DNA of 64,000 nucleotides from Perca fluviatilis. Lineage: Eukaryota; Chordata; Actinopteri; Perciformes; Percidae. Each line of letters opens with the position of its first letter. The stretch's first letter is position 1. The position numbers and the translations under genes are program-made. This document shows positions 53,608 to 63,409 of this stretch, in pieces. Under the pieces are notes generated by a model. It was not told the origin of the DNA. It saw nothing but the letters and a program-made list of their open reading frames with translations, and ran no database searches. The stretch covers positions 1,071,903-1,135,902 of the forward strand of contig NC_053134.1 in the NCBI RefSeq assembly GCF_010015445.1, written 5' to 3'.

Positions 53608-53907
53608 TAGAGAGAGAACAGCAGTCTTTGGAATCGGCTTTGGCCGCGACTCTGGAAGACTTGGAGTTCAGCTTTTCTTTGAGAAAAGAACAAAGAACGG
53701 CACTGAAGTCATTCTTAAAAAAGAAAGATGTGTTCGGAGTTTAAAGTTTAATCTATCAGCTAGCGTTGCTCTGGTTTGTTGTAGCGCTATCCTATTGCGT
53801 GCAGAGGGAATTTGACAGACAACCGTTTATCCCGCCCCTCGGATTGAGCCCAGCCAATGGTGAGTTCCCAGACCCAACATCTGGATGTGGGGCTGGCTTG
53901 TCAGGCT
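53608..53907 (-). mobile_element. Family A element, copy 3
   Basis: 'aacagcagtctttggaatcg' to 'ggggctggcttgtcaggcta' is the reverse of 20090-20380. The segment between 'ctgttc' and 'tctatacacgatgtga' present in copy 2 is deleted here. Confidence 0.85.
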
Positions 53908-54755
53908 ATCACTAGCTGTAACTGTAACTGCATACAGCCGCTCTAAAGCATGAATGAGACGCCATAAAATACACAAGACTTCCTGTATAAGTAAAGCTAC
54001 AAACTGTATTTTATTTATGTAAATTACTGTCTTTTTACAAGAAAGTTATTTCCACGTTTTAACAAGATATTTTTACGTTAACATGAAGTTTCAGTTTAAA
54101 ATTCCTCACATAGAAGAAGTTTGTCAGCAGCATCTGGACCCCCCAGACGTCAGCGAAGGAGGGGCTGCTGGGAAATCTGCCAGCTGGAGGCAACAGCAGC
54201 TTCTCAGGAGGTCTGAGAGCCAGAGGACTCCGAAGAGACCCACACAGTTTCTGCACGTTTCAACAAGTCAAATTTAAGACTTTTTAAGACCTTTTTTTTA
54301 AGACCATTATGAATGAAATTTAAGACCTTTATCACAACATCAACTGAGCCATAAATACAGTTTTTTCAAGCCAAGTATCGTTAAACTTGCACTTCCCCAA
54401 AGCTGAAGAATAAAATCTGTTTTATGTCTGTGGGACAATCTGAAAGAGACTCGCGCCAATAACATAAAAACTGATTGGCTGCAATAGAAGTTGCATGTTG
54501 GTCTCATTTGTAGTCCTAACACAGCAAATTATATTTGGACTAGCGAGAGAAAGAACTACAACACCATGGAGTAAAAAAAGTTAGAGGCAGCGTTGCATGG
54601 ATGTAGGAAAACTTAAGACCTAGAACACAATACTTCAGACTTTTTTAAGGCCTAAGATTTAGATTTTTCAAATTTTACACTTTTTAAGACCCCCGCAGAA
54701 ATGCTGTCAGACTTTACTGTCCTGTTTGCATTCAGGTTTGGCCAAAACAACAGTC
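53908..54755. other. No gene; probable dispersed repeat on the right
   Basis: 54083-54277 is a 64-codon frame (MKFQFKIPHIEEVCQQHLD) without a domain. 54270-54690 contains 'gactttttaagacc' steps at both ends, recalled as a teleost repeat. It may be one element of about 420 bp. Confidence 0.4.
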
Positions 54756-54980
54756 TTAAAGGGGAACTATGCAGTTTTTTTTAGCTTAATTTACCTTAAC
54801 TGAACAGCTTCGGAGTCATTGGAACGGTTATATGATCTTTTTTCGGGTTAAATGGTGGTCGTCTCGCTTCCCCCCTAGCGCCTGTGAGCGAAAAAAACAC
54901 CATTGCAACTTTGGGCCGGCGGATCGCTGGCCTCAGCGTCAGGAAGTATGGCGTGATATCAGGTCTCGCCATGTAACTAA
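54756..54980 (+). mobile_element. Family O element, copy 2, cut by Tc1
   Basis: 'ttaaaggggaactatgcagt' to 'tatcaggtctcgccatgtaa' matches 44006-44214. Directly after the Tc1 element the next bases ('gcttca') fit the family O sequence at 44218 ('aaatgcttcac'), after which similarity ends. Confidence 0.85.
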
Positions 54981-54982
54981 TA

Positions 54983-56537
54983 CAGTGCCTTGCGAAGTAT
55001 TCGGCCCCTTGAACTTTTCCACCTTTTGCCACATTTCAGGCTTCAAACATAAAGATATAAAACTGTAATTTTTGTGACGAATCAACAACAAGTGGGACAC
55101 AATAATGAAGTGGAACGAAATTTATTGGATATTTCAACTTTTAAGAAATAAAACTGAAAAATTGAGTGCAAATATTCAGCCCTTTACTTTCAGTCAGCAA
55201 ACTCTCTCCAGAGTTCAGTGAGGATCTCTGAATGATCCAATGTTGACCTAAATGACTAATGATGATAAGAATCCAGCTGTGTGTAATCAAGTCTCCGTAT
55301 AAATGCACCTGCTCTGTGATAGTCTCAGAGGTCCGTTTAAAGCGCAGAGAGCATCAGAGAACAAGGAACACACCAGAGTCCGAGATACTGTTGTAGAAGT
55401 TTAAAGCCGGTTGGATACAAAAAGATTTCCCAAGTTTTAACATCCAAGAGCACTGTGCAAGCGATATTGAAATGGAAGGGTATCAGACCACTGCAAATCT
55501 AGACCCCGGGCCGTCCCTCTAACTTTCAGCTCATACAATGAGAGGACTGATCAGAGATGCAGCCAAGAGGCCCATGATCACTCTGGATTAACTCGCGGGA
55601 TCTACAGCTGAGGCGGGGACTCTGTCCATAGGACAACAATCAGTCGTATACTGCACAAATCTGGCCTTTAGGAAGAGTGGCAAGAAGAAAGACATTTCTT
55701 AAAGATATCCATAAGAGTATCGTTTAAAAGTTTGTGCCGCCCGGGAGACACACCAAATGTGGAAGAAGGTGCTCTGGTCAGATGAACAAAATCGAACTTT
55801 TGGCAACAATGCAAAACGTTATGTTTGCTAAAAGCAACACAGCTCATCACCCTGAACACACCATCCCCACTGTCAAACATGGTGGTGGCAGCATCATGGT
55901 TTGGCCTGCTTTTCTTCAGCAGGGACAGGGAGATGGGTTAAAATTGATGGGAAGATGGATGGAGCCAAATACAGGACCATTCTAGAAGAAAAACCTGATG
56001 GAGTCTGCAAAAGACCTGAGACTGGAGGAGATTTGTCTTCCAACAAGACAATGATCCAAACACAAAGCAAAATCTACAATGGAATGGTTCACAAATAAAC
56101 ATATCCAGGTGTTAGAATGGCCAAGTCAAAGTCCAGACCTGAATCAATCGAGAATTGTGGAAAGAACTGAACTGCTGTTCACAAACGCTCTCCATCCAAC
56201 CTCACTGAGCTTGAGCTGTTTTGCAAGGAGGAATGGGCAAAATGTCAGTCTCTCGATGTGCAAAACTGATAGACATACCCCAGCACTTACAGCTGTATCG
56301 CAGCAAAAGGTGGTACTCAAAGTATTAACTAAGGGGCTAATATTTTCACCCCAATTTTTCAGTTTTGATTTGTTAAAAGGTTTGAAATATCAATAAATTT
56401 CGTTCCACTTCATGATTGTGTCCCACTTGTTGTTGATTCTTCACAAAAATTACAGTTTTATATCTTTATGTTTGAAGCCTGAAATGTGGCAAAAGGTCGA
56501 AAAGTTCAAGGGGCCGAATACTTTCGCAAAGGCACTG
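54983..56537 (+). mobile_element. Tc1/mariner element, complete, with TA target duplication
   Basis: 1,555 bp between TA (54981-54982) and TA (56538-56539). The ends 'cagtgccttgcgaagtattc' and 'gaatactttcgcaaaggcac' plus 'tg' are inverted. The long TIRs (about 180 bp, through 'ttgtttgttgattc'-like 'caacaacaagtgggacacaa') agree on both sides with few differences. It encloses a broken transposase. It is inserted in family O at a site whose empty form is visible in the other copy. Confidence 0.93.
55344..56335 (+). pseudogene. Tc1 transposase, degenerate
   Basis: The reading frame is broken by several stops and indels, so only blocks can be followed. 'VLWSDEQNRTF' is at 55769-55801, with the first catalytic Asp at 55781-55783. 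'KHGGGSIMVW' is at about 55876-55905. 'QQDNDPKH'-type sequence at 56041-56063 holds the second Asp (56047-56049). '[12 protein letters not shown]' lies at about 56110-56145, with the third residue, Glu, at 56150-56152. All three positions of the DDE triad are thus still present, but in different frames, and the N-terminal helix-turn-helix part is shifted too. No functional protein can be made. Intact TIRs mean it might still be moved by an enzyme from elsewhere. Confidence 0.85.
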
Positions 56538-56624
56538 TAGCTTCAAAAATTGTCACCCTCTAGTACGGACTGAAGTAAGGATTGCGCACTGGTAGCTGGA
56601 GAGATGCCAGTTTACCTCCTGGGC

Positions 56625-56715
56625 ACTGCCAAGGTGCAAGGTGAAAAGAAGAGGACCCAGAATCGAGCCTTGAGGTACACCACAGGTACATGACGCAAAT
56701 GAGAATACGGAGCTA
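56625..56715 (-). pseudogene. L2 LINE reverse transcriptase fragment
   Basis: The minus strand reads CGVPQGSILGPLLFTLHLGS, the conserved RT block (motif B region) that precedes YADD in L2 elements. The flanking residues inside the 172-codon frame at 56553-57071 do not continue the RT. It is a short internal LINE fragment of the same clade as 20879-21878. Confidence 0.8.
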
Positions 56716-56967
56716 TAGAATAATCCATGTTTATAGAGTAGATTGGGTTTGTTGTTTACTGTATTATATACTGTGTGATGAACACTATGGGTGAACTTTA
56801 CAGTCCACATTTCACAGAAACACATAAAGGGCGGATCACACATCAAAACTTTTCCATTTGTGACATTGAAACCTGCACATGAAACATGCTCGACAGATTG
56901 GGTGGAAACCCACTCTGTCTGTTTGGAAAGTGGACACCTTCTGTCAGTGGGTATGTGTGAGTGAGTG

Positions 56968-56972
56968 AGTGA

Positions 56973-57025
<53 letters not shown>

Positions 57026-57309
57026 TTGAACACAGGGAGGAGTGTGCGATCAGTATCAGCAGTGACATCACTGCGTCTTGATGTTGTGTTTGTGTTCAGA
57101 CTGTTTACATGGGAGCTGCTCTCCAGACACACCGTCACTCTGATGATGATCCTGGGTGGTGTGTTAGTTGTCTGTGTGTGTGTGTGTGTGTGTGTCTCTT
57201 TGTGTCTTTGTGTGTGTGCGTGTGTGTGCGTGTGTGTGTCTCTGTGTGTGTGTCTGTCTGTGTGTGTGTGTGTGTCGTGTGTCTTTGTGTGTACATGTGT
57301 CGTTTGTTT

Positions 57310-57376
<67 letters not shown>

Positions 57377-57446
57377 TGTGTCTCTCTGTCTGGGTGTGTG
57401 TGTGTGTGTGTGTGTGTTGACGTGTTTGTGTGTCTGTGGGTCTGTC

Positions 57447-57499
<53 letters not shown>

Positions 57500-57542
57500 A
57501 TGTGTGTCTCTCTCTCTCTCTGTGTGTGTGTGTCTCTCTCTC

Positions 57543-57594
<52 letters not shown>

Positions 57595-57605
57595 TGTCTG
57601 TGTGT
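56968..57605 (+). repeat. (TG)n-rich tract, ~640 bp, with a non-repeat island
   Basis: TG repeats with TC, TTTG and TATG interruptions. 57023-57160 is a non-repetitive island. The frames on both strands (up to 302 codons, cysteine/valine on plus and threonine/histidine on minus) are artefacts. The alternating purine-pyrimidine pattern favours Z-DNA. Confidence 0.95.
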
Positions 57606-57811
57606 GTGGTTTAGAGATGGTAACTTGGGGGGCTGAATAAAGAGACAGCAGAATGTCTCCACCCGTCCGGAGACGCCTCAGTGAGATGATGTCATGTTTG
57701 ACGTGTTGGTTCCACGATGCAGCTCGTCGATCATCCGAGTTGGAGATTCTCCTGAAAAAGTTTCTCCCTGATCCTGTGATCAGCATCTGACTCCTGCCGC
57801 TCCAAATAAAA

Positions 57812-57840
57812 CGTTTATATATATATATGTATATATATGT
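57812..57840. repeat. (AT)n microsatellite
   Basis: 'tatatatatatgtatatata' type sequence just before the family S fragment. Confidence 0.9.
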
Positions 57841-57849
57841 TTTTGTTTT

Positions 57850-57900
57850 CAACCTGGACCCTATTTCCCCATATATGCATTGGTGTCTGAGTGACCAGTA
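57850..57900 (+). mobile_element. Family S fragment
   Basis: 'caacctggaccctatttccc' and 'tgcattggtgtctgagtgac' match 4396-4440. Confidence 0.6.
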
Positions 57901-57977
57901 AACAAACCCCTTTGAAGTTGGTTTAGTATTGGTCCTGGCTGTGATTTATGGTTGTATTTTTTTCGTGTTTAATTGTG

Positions 57978-58468
57978 TTAACCCTTGTTTCATCTTCCTG
58001 TCGACCAATAGACTTTTTATTTTTTCTGGGTCAAAATTTTAAATGAAAAAAGTTTTTTTTTCAACCTTTTGTTGTTGTTTTTTGAAACTTGTCACTTTTC
58101 CTATTGTTTTTGTCGATTATTTTTCCAGGTTTTTTGTCACTATTTGACGTTTTTGTCAATTTTTTTCAGTGATTTTTTGAAAATGTTTTTGTAATGATGC
58201 GATTTTAAATTTTTTTTGGATTTTATTGATTATTTTTTTTGAAGCTTTTTCCATATTATTATTTTTTTTTTTTCAAATGCTATAAAATTAAATGAAACAC
58301 CCAAATTCAATAAAAGTAGTGAACTGATCCTTTATTTTACCTGTGAATACTAATGGTTCTATGGAACCATCCACGCTAGTTTCTTTCACAATTTGGTTGA
58401 AAGAAACCCAAATTTCTGATATGGAAACTTTTAAAAAATGGGTCAAATTTGACCCAATGACAACAGTG
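57978..58468 (+). mobile_element. Family D element, near-complete copy
   Basis: Starts 'ttaacccttgtttcatcttc', then 'ctgggtcaaaattttaaatg' and a T-rich interior with 'ttttgtcactattt' steps. Then come 'atgctataaaattaaatgaa', 'gtagtgaactgatcctttat' and 'gggtcaaatttgacccaatg' plus 'acaacagtg'. About 490 bp. It shows how the A/T-rich tracts elsewhere relate to one element. Confidence 0.85.
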
Positions 58469-58643
58469 TCTTGTGTTTTCCCGCCTTTGTGATTGGCTGC
58501 CCCGCCCTGATGCGTTGCACCTGTTCATCATGTCACCTGTCCCTCGTTACCTTGTGTATTTAGTCTTATTATGTCATTCCCTGTGCCGCTCCTTTCTTGT
58601 GGTTTTTGCCTTCTGTAGTCTTGAGTTTTCTAAATCGTCTTTG

Positions 58644-58711
<68 letters not shown>

Positions 58712-58809
58712 CATCAGGAAACCTTCTGTTAGTAAGCCCTTTTCATTTAAATACATCTTTCTACTCTGCCTGCTGCCTCCTCGTTGCTTCTCTCTGCATT
58801 TTGGGTCCA
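58469..58809 (+). mobile_element. Family T repeat, uninterrupted, with (TGCC)n
   Basis: 'ctgccccgccctgatgcgtt' to 'tctctgcattttgggtcc' matches 7906-9092 without the inserted TIR element. Its own interruption is a pure (TGCC) run. Confidence 0.7.
58643..58712 (+). repeat. (TGCC)n microsatellite, ~17 units
   Basis: Uninterrupted 'tgcctgcctgcc' within family T. The leucine/proline/alanine/cysteine frames across it are artefacts. Confidence 0.97.
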
Positions 58810-58874
58810 AGCCTGCTATGGGGGGTGGCAGTAGCTCAGTTTGGGGGTGGCACAGTGGTGTAGTCTATGTCAGT

Positions 58875-58990
58875 GTTTCTCAAATGGGAGTACGTGTACC
58901 CTTAGGGGTACTTTGGAGGACTGCAGGGGGTACGTGAGATATTTATTATTATCCCGAGACCTGAAAGTATTGAGCGTCATGGGCAGTATT
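58875..58990 (+). mobile_element. Possible hAT-like MITE start
   Basis: 'gtgtttctcaaatgggagta' and 'cccttaggggtactttggag' are recalled as the end of a common teleost repeat. The A-rich interior follows (59040-59440). No right end could be placed with confidence. Confidence 0.5.
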
Positions 58991-59039
58991 GGAGAATGCT
59001 TGGGGCTCCGGCAGTCCACATGAGTAAAGAAAAGTTAAA

Positions 59040-59440
59040 GATAATAAGAACAAAATGGCAAAAACACAGGATAAAGAGACAAAAACGTTTTTAAAAAATG
59101 GCAATAATGTTGGAGAAAACGCCAAAAAAGTTGGAAGTAGCTACAAAAAGCTAGAAAAAAAAACTCATCAAACAGTCAAATGAAGCGATCAAATTGTTGA
59201 AAAAAAACATAGAAAAACAAACAAATGTTGGAAAGAGAACCGGGCTGCAGTGTAACAATGAAGGGCAGTATTTCTCAAAGATAATAAGAAAAATAAAGCC
59301 TAAAACATCAGAAAAAGTGGCAAAAACGTGGAAAAGAAAACCCCAAAACAGCCAAAAACAAATTAAGCGACCAAAACGTTGAAAACAACCCATGCCAAAA
59401 ACATACAAAACAAAACCGAAATGTTGGAAAAAGTGACAAC
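59040..59440 (+). repeat. A-rich tract with 'tggcaaaaac' steps
   Basis: 'aatggcaaaaacacagg' and 'gttggaaaaagtgacaa' steps. 'cagtatttctcaaagataat' at about 59266 echoes the element start at 58880. Confidence 0.7.
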
Positions 59441-60192
59441 AGTTGAAATCATAGGGTACCAAATTATTTGGGCTACTCGAAAGCTGGACAGTGAGGAGCA
59501 TAGATGTGTTAGTTTCACTGTTCCATAAACTTTAATGAACGTCCGTTACCTTTAAGCCGTTGCCAAATGAGTTGCTACAAAGCTATTTAGGACTATCAGC
59601 TCCACACAACTCTCTCTGGATCTCTCAGTGCGACTATGTTCAGAAGATTGTGGCGTCCGGTGACTTTCCCACGCAGAAGTTCGAGTGAAGATAGTAGGCT
59701 CGTTGGAGGTGAGCTGCGCCTCGCCTGTAACATGGACGAGAGCAGGTGACAGCAGCCAGGGGGGGGCGGTGACAAAATGCCGCTCTCAAATCGGACGGTT
59801 TCAGCCGATTCCAGCAGCCTTCAGGCTAAACAGGAAGTCACAGAAACACTGTGGTCCGATTCAGATTTAATAAAATGTTATCATACCCATATATCAGCTG
59901 GTACATGTGATCTGTTGCTGATTTTAATTAACAACACACTATAGATGTCTCTCTGACTTCTAAACTTAACTATCAGCCACACAGCATGTGTTCTGTACAG
60001 AATAAGCCTTTAAATCAGACAAATCACAGTTAAAATCCCTCCAATTCAAAATCAATAAAAAGTTTAAATAAAACGTCATGTTGAGTCGATTCTGAACCAA
60101 TCAGCTGTTGGATCAGCTGAGAGGCCGGCGTTTCCCAGCATGCACCTGGGTCCGCCTGGGTCTTGCAGTCGGTGAAAAGCAACTGCGCTGCC
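59441..60192. other. No recognisable feature
   Basis: No domain or shared repeat apart from short patches. Confidence 0.45.
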
Positions 60193-60250
60193 TGGGTCTC
60201 AAACCTGCGGCCGCCTCGATCTCGTGAGATTATTGTTGCCCACGTGTGCA
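60193..60250 (-). mobile_element. Family I fragment
   Basis: 'cctgcggccgcctcgatctc' and 'gtgagattattgttgcccac' are the reverse of the repeat next to the 28S fragment at 28804-28870. Confidence 0.6.
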
Positions 60251-60610
60251 TGACGTCAGAGCAAGTCGGGATCAAGTCGGACAAAAATCTAACCGGCATC
60301 GCCGGTGATCGATTCGGCGCAGACCTGGCTCATCTACTACAAGCCTAATGACCTCTTCTGAAGAGTCCATCGTGTTCTTTTAATCATATGTGTCCTCCTT
60401 GGCTACTAGCAACTGTGTGGAGGGGAGGTTGGAGGGGGAGGGGGGTGGTGGGTGATCATGGAAAGCTTGTATCATGTGGAGGCTCCGACAGGGTTTGTTG
60501 TCATTACTTAGAATTCCACATGGGGAGACAGAAACTATAGCTTAAAGTCTTGGTAGTGAAGTTAAATGATGTGAACATTGTCAACAACCAATGGGTGCGC
60601 TCCATGTCCC
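60251..60610. other. No recognisable feature
   Basis: G-rich patch at 60421-60455 ('ggaggggaggttggaggggg'). Nothing else noted. Confidence 0.45.
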
Positions 60611-60733
60611 ACATCTGCAGACTTTCCCTTAAAGTTGCCAGCTAAAACTAGCGGTAGCTAGCTAGCTTGGTTAAATGTTTCAGAAAGGAATCTAGTTGTA
60701 GTCTTGGAATGTGTGACACTGCTAGATCTCCAG
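60611..60733 (+). repeat. 123-bp inverted repeat, left arm (family K)
   Basis: 'ccagctaaaactagcggtag' to 'gacactgctagatctccag' is the reverse complement of 63287-63409 with few differences. A more distant relative lies at 36786-36846. Confidence 0.85.
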
Positions 60734-61508
60734 CCTCTACATATTACGGCAGTCTCTGCCGTTAGATGTGAGATAGTTTCTGAGTCTTCTAGTGTACGGT
60801 AGGCATAACTTGGTTGTGATTGGCCAGTGAGCCGCGTCCTAGATCAGGCAGCACGCTCTCATGTGCACCCCCCCCCCTCCCTAGCTTGCACAGTTGCTCT
60901 TTCTAGATAGGGATTCTATGCAATGGGACGCATTGCAATATTGAATGCCTTGATAATGTTTTTGTATATTTTTCTTACTTTATTTATTAAGTGTGTGTGT
61001 GTGTGTGTGTGTGTATATGAAAGGGAGTATTGTTTTAGAGGCTGCACAAGCAAATTTAGTTGTATAGGTCTACTGCACAATGACAATCAATGTCTATTCT
61101 TTAAACAATGTCTTTTGACAGTCCGCCGATGCGGCCAGATGGCCAGTGCGCCGATGCTAACCAGCTACTGGTTCGGCTCCAGGTGCAGAGACAGAAACCA
61201 GTCGAGTGAACACTTTGTGTGACAGCTTCTCGCCTCTTTTCTCCACACAGCTTCCAGTCTGTCTTGGGTTTGAACTCTTGTGTGCTGGATGGCGGGCATC
61301 GGGTGTTGATGTTGGGATTGGCTCCGGCGGCGCTTGGATGGGTGTGTGCGTCCAAAAAACTAAAAGCTCTGACACAGTTAGGGGAATGCTGACATTTACA
61401 GAGATTGTTTGCAGGTTGTAGTTTGACTGGAGTCTACATCAGGGACACAGATCCTGCTTCTTTTACAAACTTCATTCATTCAACTCTCAGCTTTTAAATG
61501 TTTTTTTA
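60734..61508. other. No recognisable gene; (TG)n at 60991-61014
   Basis: Contains a short TG microsatellite and a C run near 60868. Frames of 71-99 codons on both strands have no domain. Confidence 0.5.
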
Positions 61509-62205
61509 TTAAAGGTCCCATGACATGCTGCTTTTTGGATGCTTTAGTATAGACCTTAGTGGTCCCCTAATACTGTATCTGAAGTCTCTTTTATATAGAC
61601 CTTAGTGGTCCCCTAATACTGTATCTGAAGTCTCTTTTATATAGACCTTAGTGGTCCCCTAATACTGTATCTGAAGTCTCTTTTATATAGACCTTAGTGG
61701 TCCCCTAATACTGTATCTGAAGTCTCTTTTATATAGACCTTAGTGGTCCCCTAATACTGTATCTGAAGTCTCTTTTATATAGACCTTAGTGGTCCCCTAA
61801 TACTGTATCTGAAGTCTCTTTTATATAGACCTTAGTGGTCCCCTAATACTGTATCTGAAGTCTCTTTCCCAAAATTCTGCCTTGGTGCAGAATTACAGCC
61901 ACTAGAGCCAGTCCCACAATGAGCTTTCCTTAGTATGTGCCATTTCTGTGTCTGTAGCTATTGAGGAGGAGAGGGGGGGGTGTGGCCTTGACCAACTGCC
62001 ACTTTGCTCGTTTGAAAGCCATGATGTGTGTGTGTGTGTCTCTCTCTCTCTCTCTCTTTTTTTTTTTTTTTTTTTTTTTTCTCGGTGGGCCAAATTCTCT
62101 GTGCGGGCAAAGCAGAGAAAGGGGAGGTAACCTTGCTCCTTATGACCTCATATTAATGTTAAAAAAACTCATAAAGTGAAATGTTCATGCCATGGGACCT
62201 TTTAA
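61509..62205 (+). mobile_element. TIR element (family V) with 46-bp array
   Basis: The left end 'ttaaaggtcccatgacatg' (61509-61527) and right end 'catgccatgggaccttttaa' (62187-62205) are an imperfect TIR. 'gccttggtgcagaattacag', 'cagtcccacaatgagctttc' and 'gcagagaaaggggaggtaac' are interior phrases of a teleost MITE I recognise. It contains the array and a TG/TC/T(n) run at 62024-62080. No coding. Confidence 0.85.
61546..61866 (+). repeat. 46-bp minisatellite, 7 copies
   Basis: The unit is 'agaccttagtggtcccctaa' followed by 'tactgtatctgaagtctcttttatat' (in parts). The units are nearly identical. The element's own 'agaccttagtggtcccc' is the founder, and expansion has kept the flanks intact. 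Confidence 0.97.
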
Positions 62206-62505
62206 AGCAGGAAACCGTTGGTGTGTACATCATGAAAACAGACTAATGTACAACAACTGGGTTAAACATCCCGTCCCATTACAGGCGCCTTGATCCCGTC
62301 CTCCACAATAACGGGCGGAGCCCCAAATCTTTTAGGGTTTGAAAATAACTTCAACTACCCTTAACATTTGTTGTGCTCTGTGTTCAGATGATAAAGACAG
62401 GAGGGGAGCAATTAGATATAAAACAGGATGTTAAAAAACGCGTCGAACTAAGCGACAAAAACATAAAAAATAAAAACTAACTCTCCACTGTGACCTCCAA
62501 CGTGA
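62206..62505. other. Family F fragment and unclassified repeat
   Basis: 62318-62365 ('ccccaaatcttttagggttt') resembles family F. 'gcgccttgatcccgtcctcc' plus 'acaataa' at about 62285 recurs at 63820. 'agatataaaacaggatg' echoes 51213-51230 just before the SINE. Confidence 0.5.
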
Positions 62506-62967
62506 CTTCACGTAAACATACACGCCGACTTTCTTAAGCCAAGTGTCGTGTTACCGGTACGCATTTTGAGTTATCCGCATGTATGTCTATGCTGTATACA
62601 GCGGACGTAATATGTGGCGTGTGTGTTATCGCGTAAACATACATGCCCACTTAACCCACTTGCCCACTTAACAAGTGGCGTTTTATCTGTACGCATTTTG
62701 AGCGCCGTATACAGCGGACAGGTTGGGTTAAGGAAAAGAAGAAAGCAACGGTTGAGTTTAGGAAACGTGACATCATGACTTCGCATAAACATACACGACT
62801 ACTTTCTTAAGCCAAGTGGCGTGTTATCTGCGGGCATTTTGAGCTATCTGCGTGTATGTCTGCGCTGTATACAGCGGACCTAAACATACACGCCATTTTC
62901 TACAAGTGGCGTGTTATCTGTACGCATTTTGAGCGCCGCATACAGCGGACATGTTGGGTTTAGGAAA
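62506..62967 (+). repeat. ~272-bp tandem duplication
   Basis: 'cttcacgtaaacatacacg' at 62506 and 'cttcgcataaacatacacg' at 62778 start two units. Each contains 'cgtgttatctgtacgcattt'-type sequence and 'tatacagcggac' twice. The second unit is shortened in its middle. Within each unit the 'gtggcgt...acagcggac' module is itself repeated. Confidence 0.8.
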
Positions 62968-62979
62968 TGAAGAACGTGG

Positions 62980-63056
62980 GACCCGGTCTCCTGGGTGAAA
63001 GTCCCGACCAACCTCCCTACGCAGATTTTCGCCCTTTCATACTACTCGCTACGGTA
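62980..63056 (+). mobile_element. MITE-1 fragment with unexpanded array founder
   Basis: 'cccggtctcctgggtgaaag' (tRNA-like, minus), then 'cctttcatactactcgctac' at 63033-63052. The latter matches the first unit of the 28-bp array at 38899 ('tttcatactactctctac' in reverse) but occurs once. Confidence 0.75.
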
Positions 63057-63077
63057 GGGTTAGGTAATGTAATGCCG

Positions 63078-63180
63078 CGTTCTATTTACCTGGGAACTCG
63101 GTTTTTAGCGATGTCAAAGTCAGAAACACGCCCCCTGACCTCGGATTTACGAGCTCGGAACTCGTACAACCTTCGTACCC
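63078..63180 (+). mobile_element. Possible hAT-like MITE fragment
   Basis: 'gttctatttacctgggaact' and 'gacctcggatttacgagctc' plus 'ggaactcgta' are recalled as a teleost repeat. No second copy here. Confidence 0.45.
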
Positions 63181-63286
63181 AGAGTTCAAAATCCAACATG
63201 GCTGTCCTCCTGTATCAACAGTTGTGAAAGCTGCAGTAACATAAAGTTATGAGCACTTCTGTCTCATTTGTGTCTCACTAAATCAG

Positions 63287-63409
63287 CTGGAGATCTAGCA
63301 GTGTCCCACATTCCAAGACTACAACTAGATTCCTTTCTGAAACATTTAACCAAGCTAGCTAGCTACCGCTAGTTTTAGCTGGCAATTTTCAGTGAAAGTC
63401 TGCAGATGT
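63287..63409 (-). repeat. 123-bp inverted repeat, right arm (family K)
   Basis: 'ctggagatctagcagtgtcc' to 'gaaagtctgcagatgt'; see 60611-60733. The arms are 2.55 kb apart. Confidence 0.85.

Noticed and set aside
54083..54277. 64-codon frame MKFQFKIPHIEEVCQQHLD as a small gene
   Set aside because: No domain, no conserved neighbour, runs into a 'ttaagacc' repeat at its end.
56944..57852. 302-codon threonine/histidine frame and 223-codon cysteine/valine frame
   Set aside because: Both strands of a GT microsatellite are open; no other coding signal.
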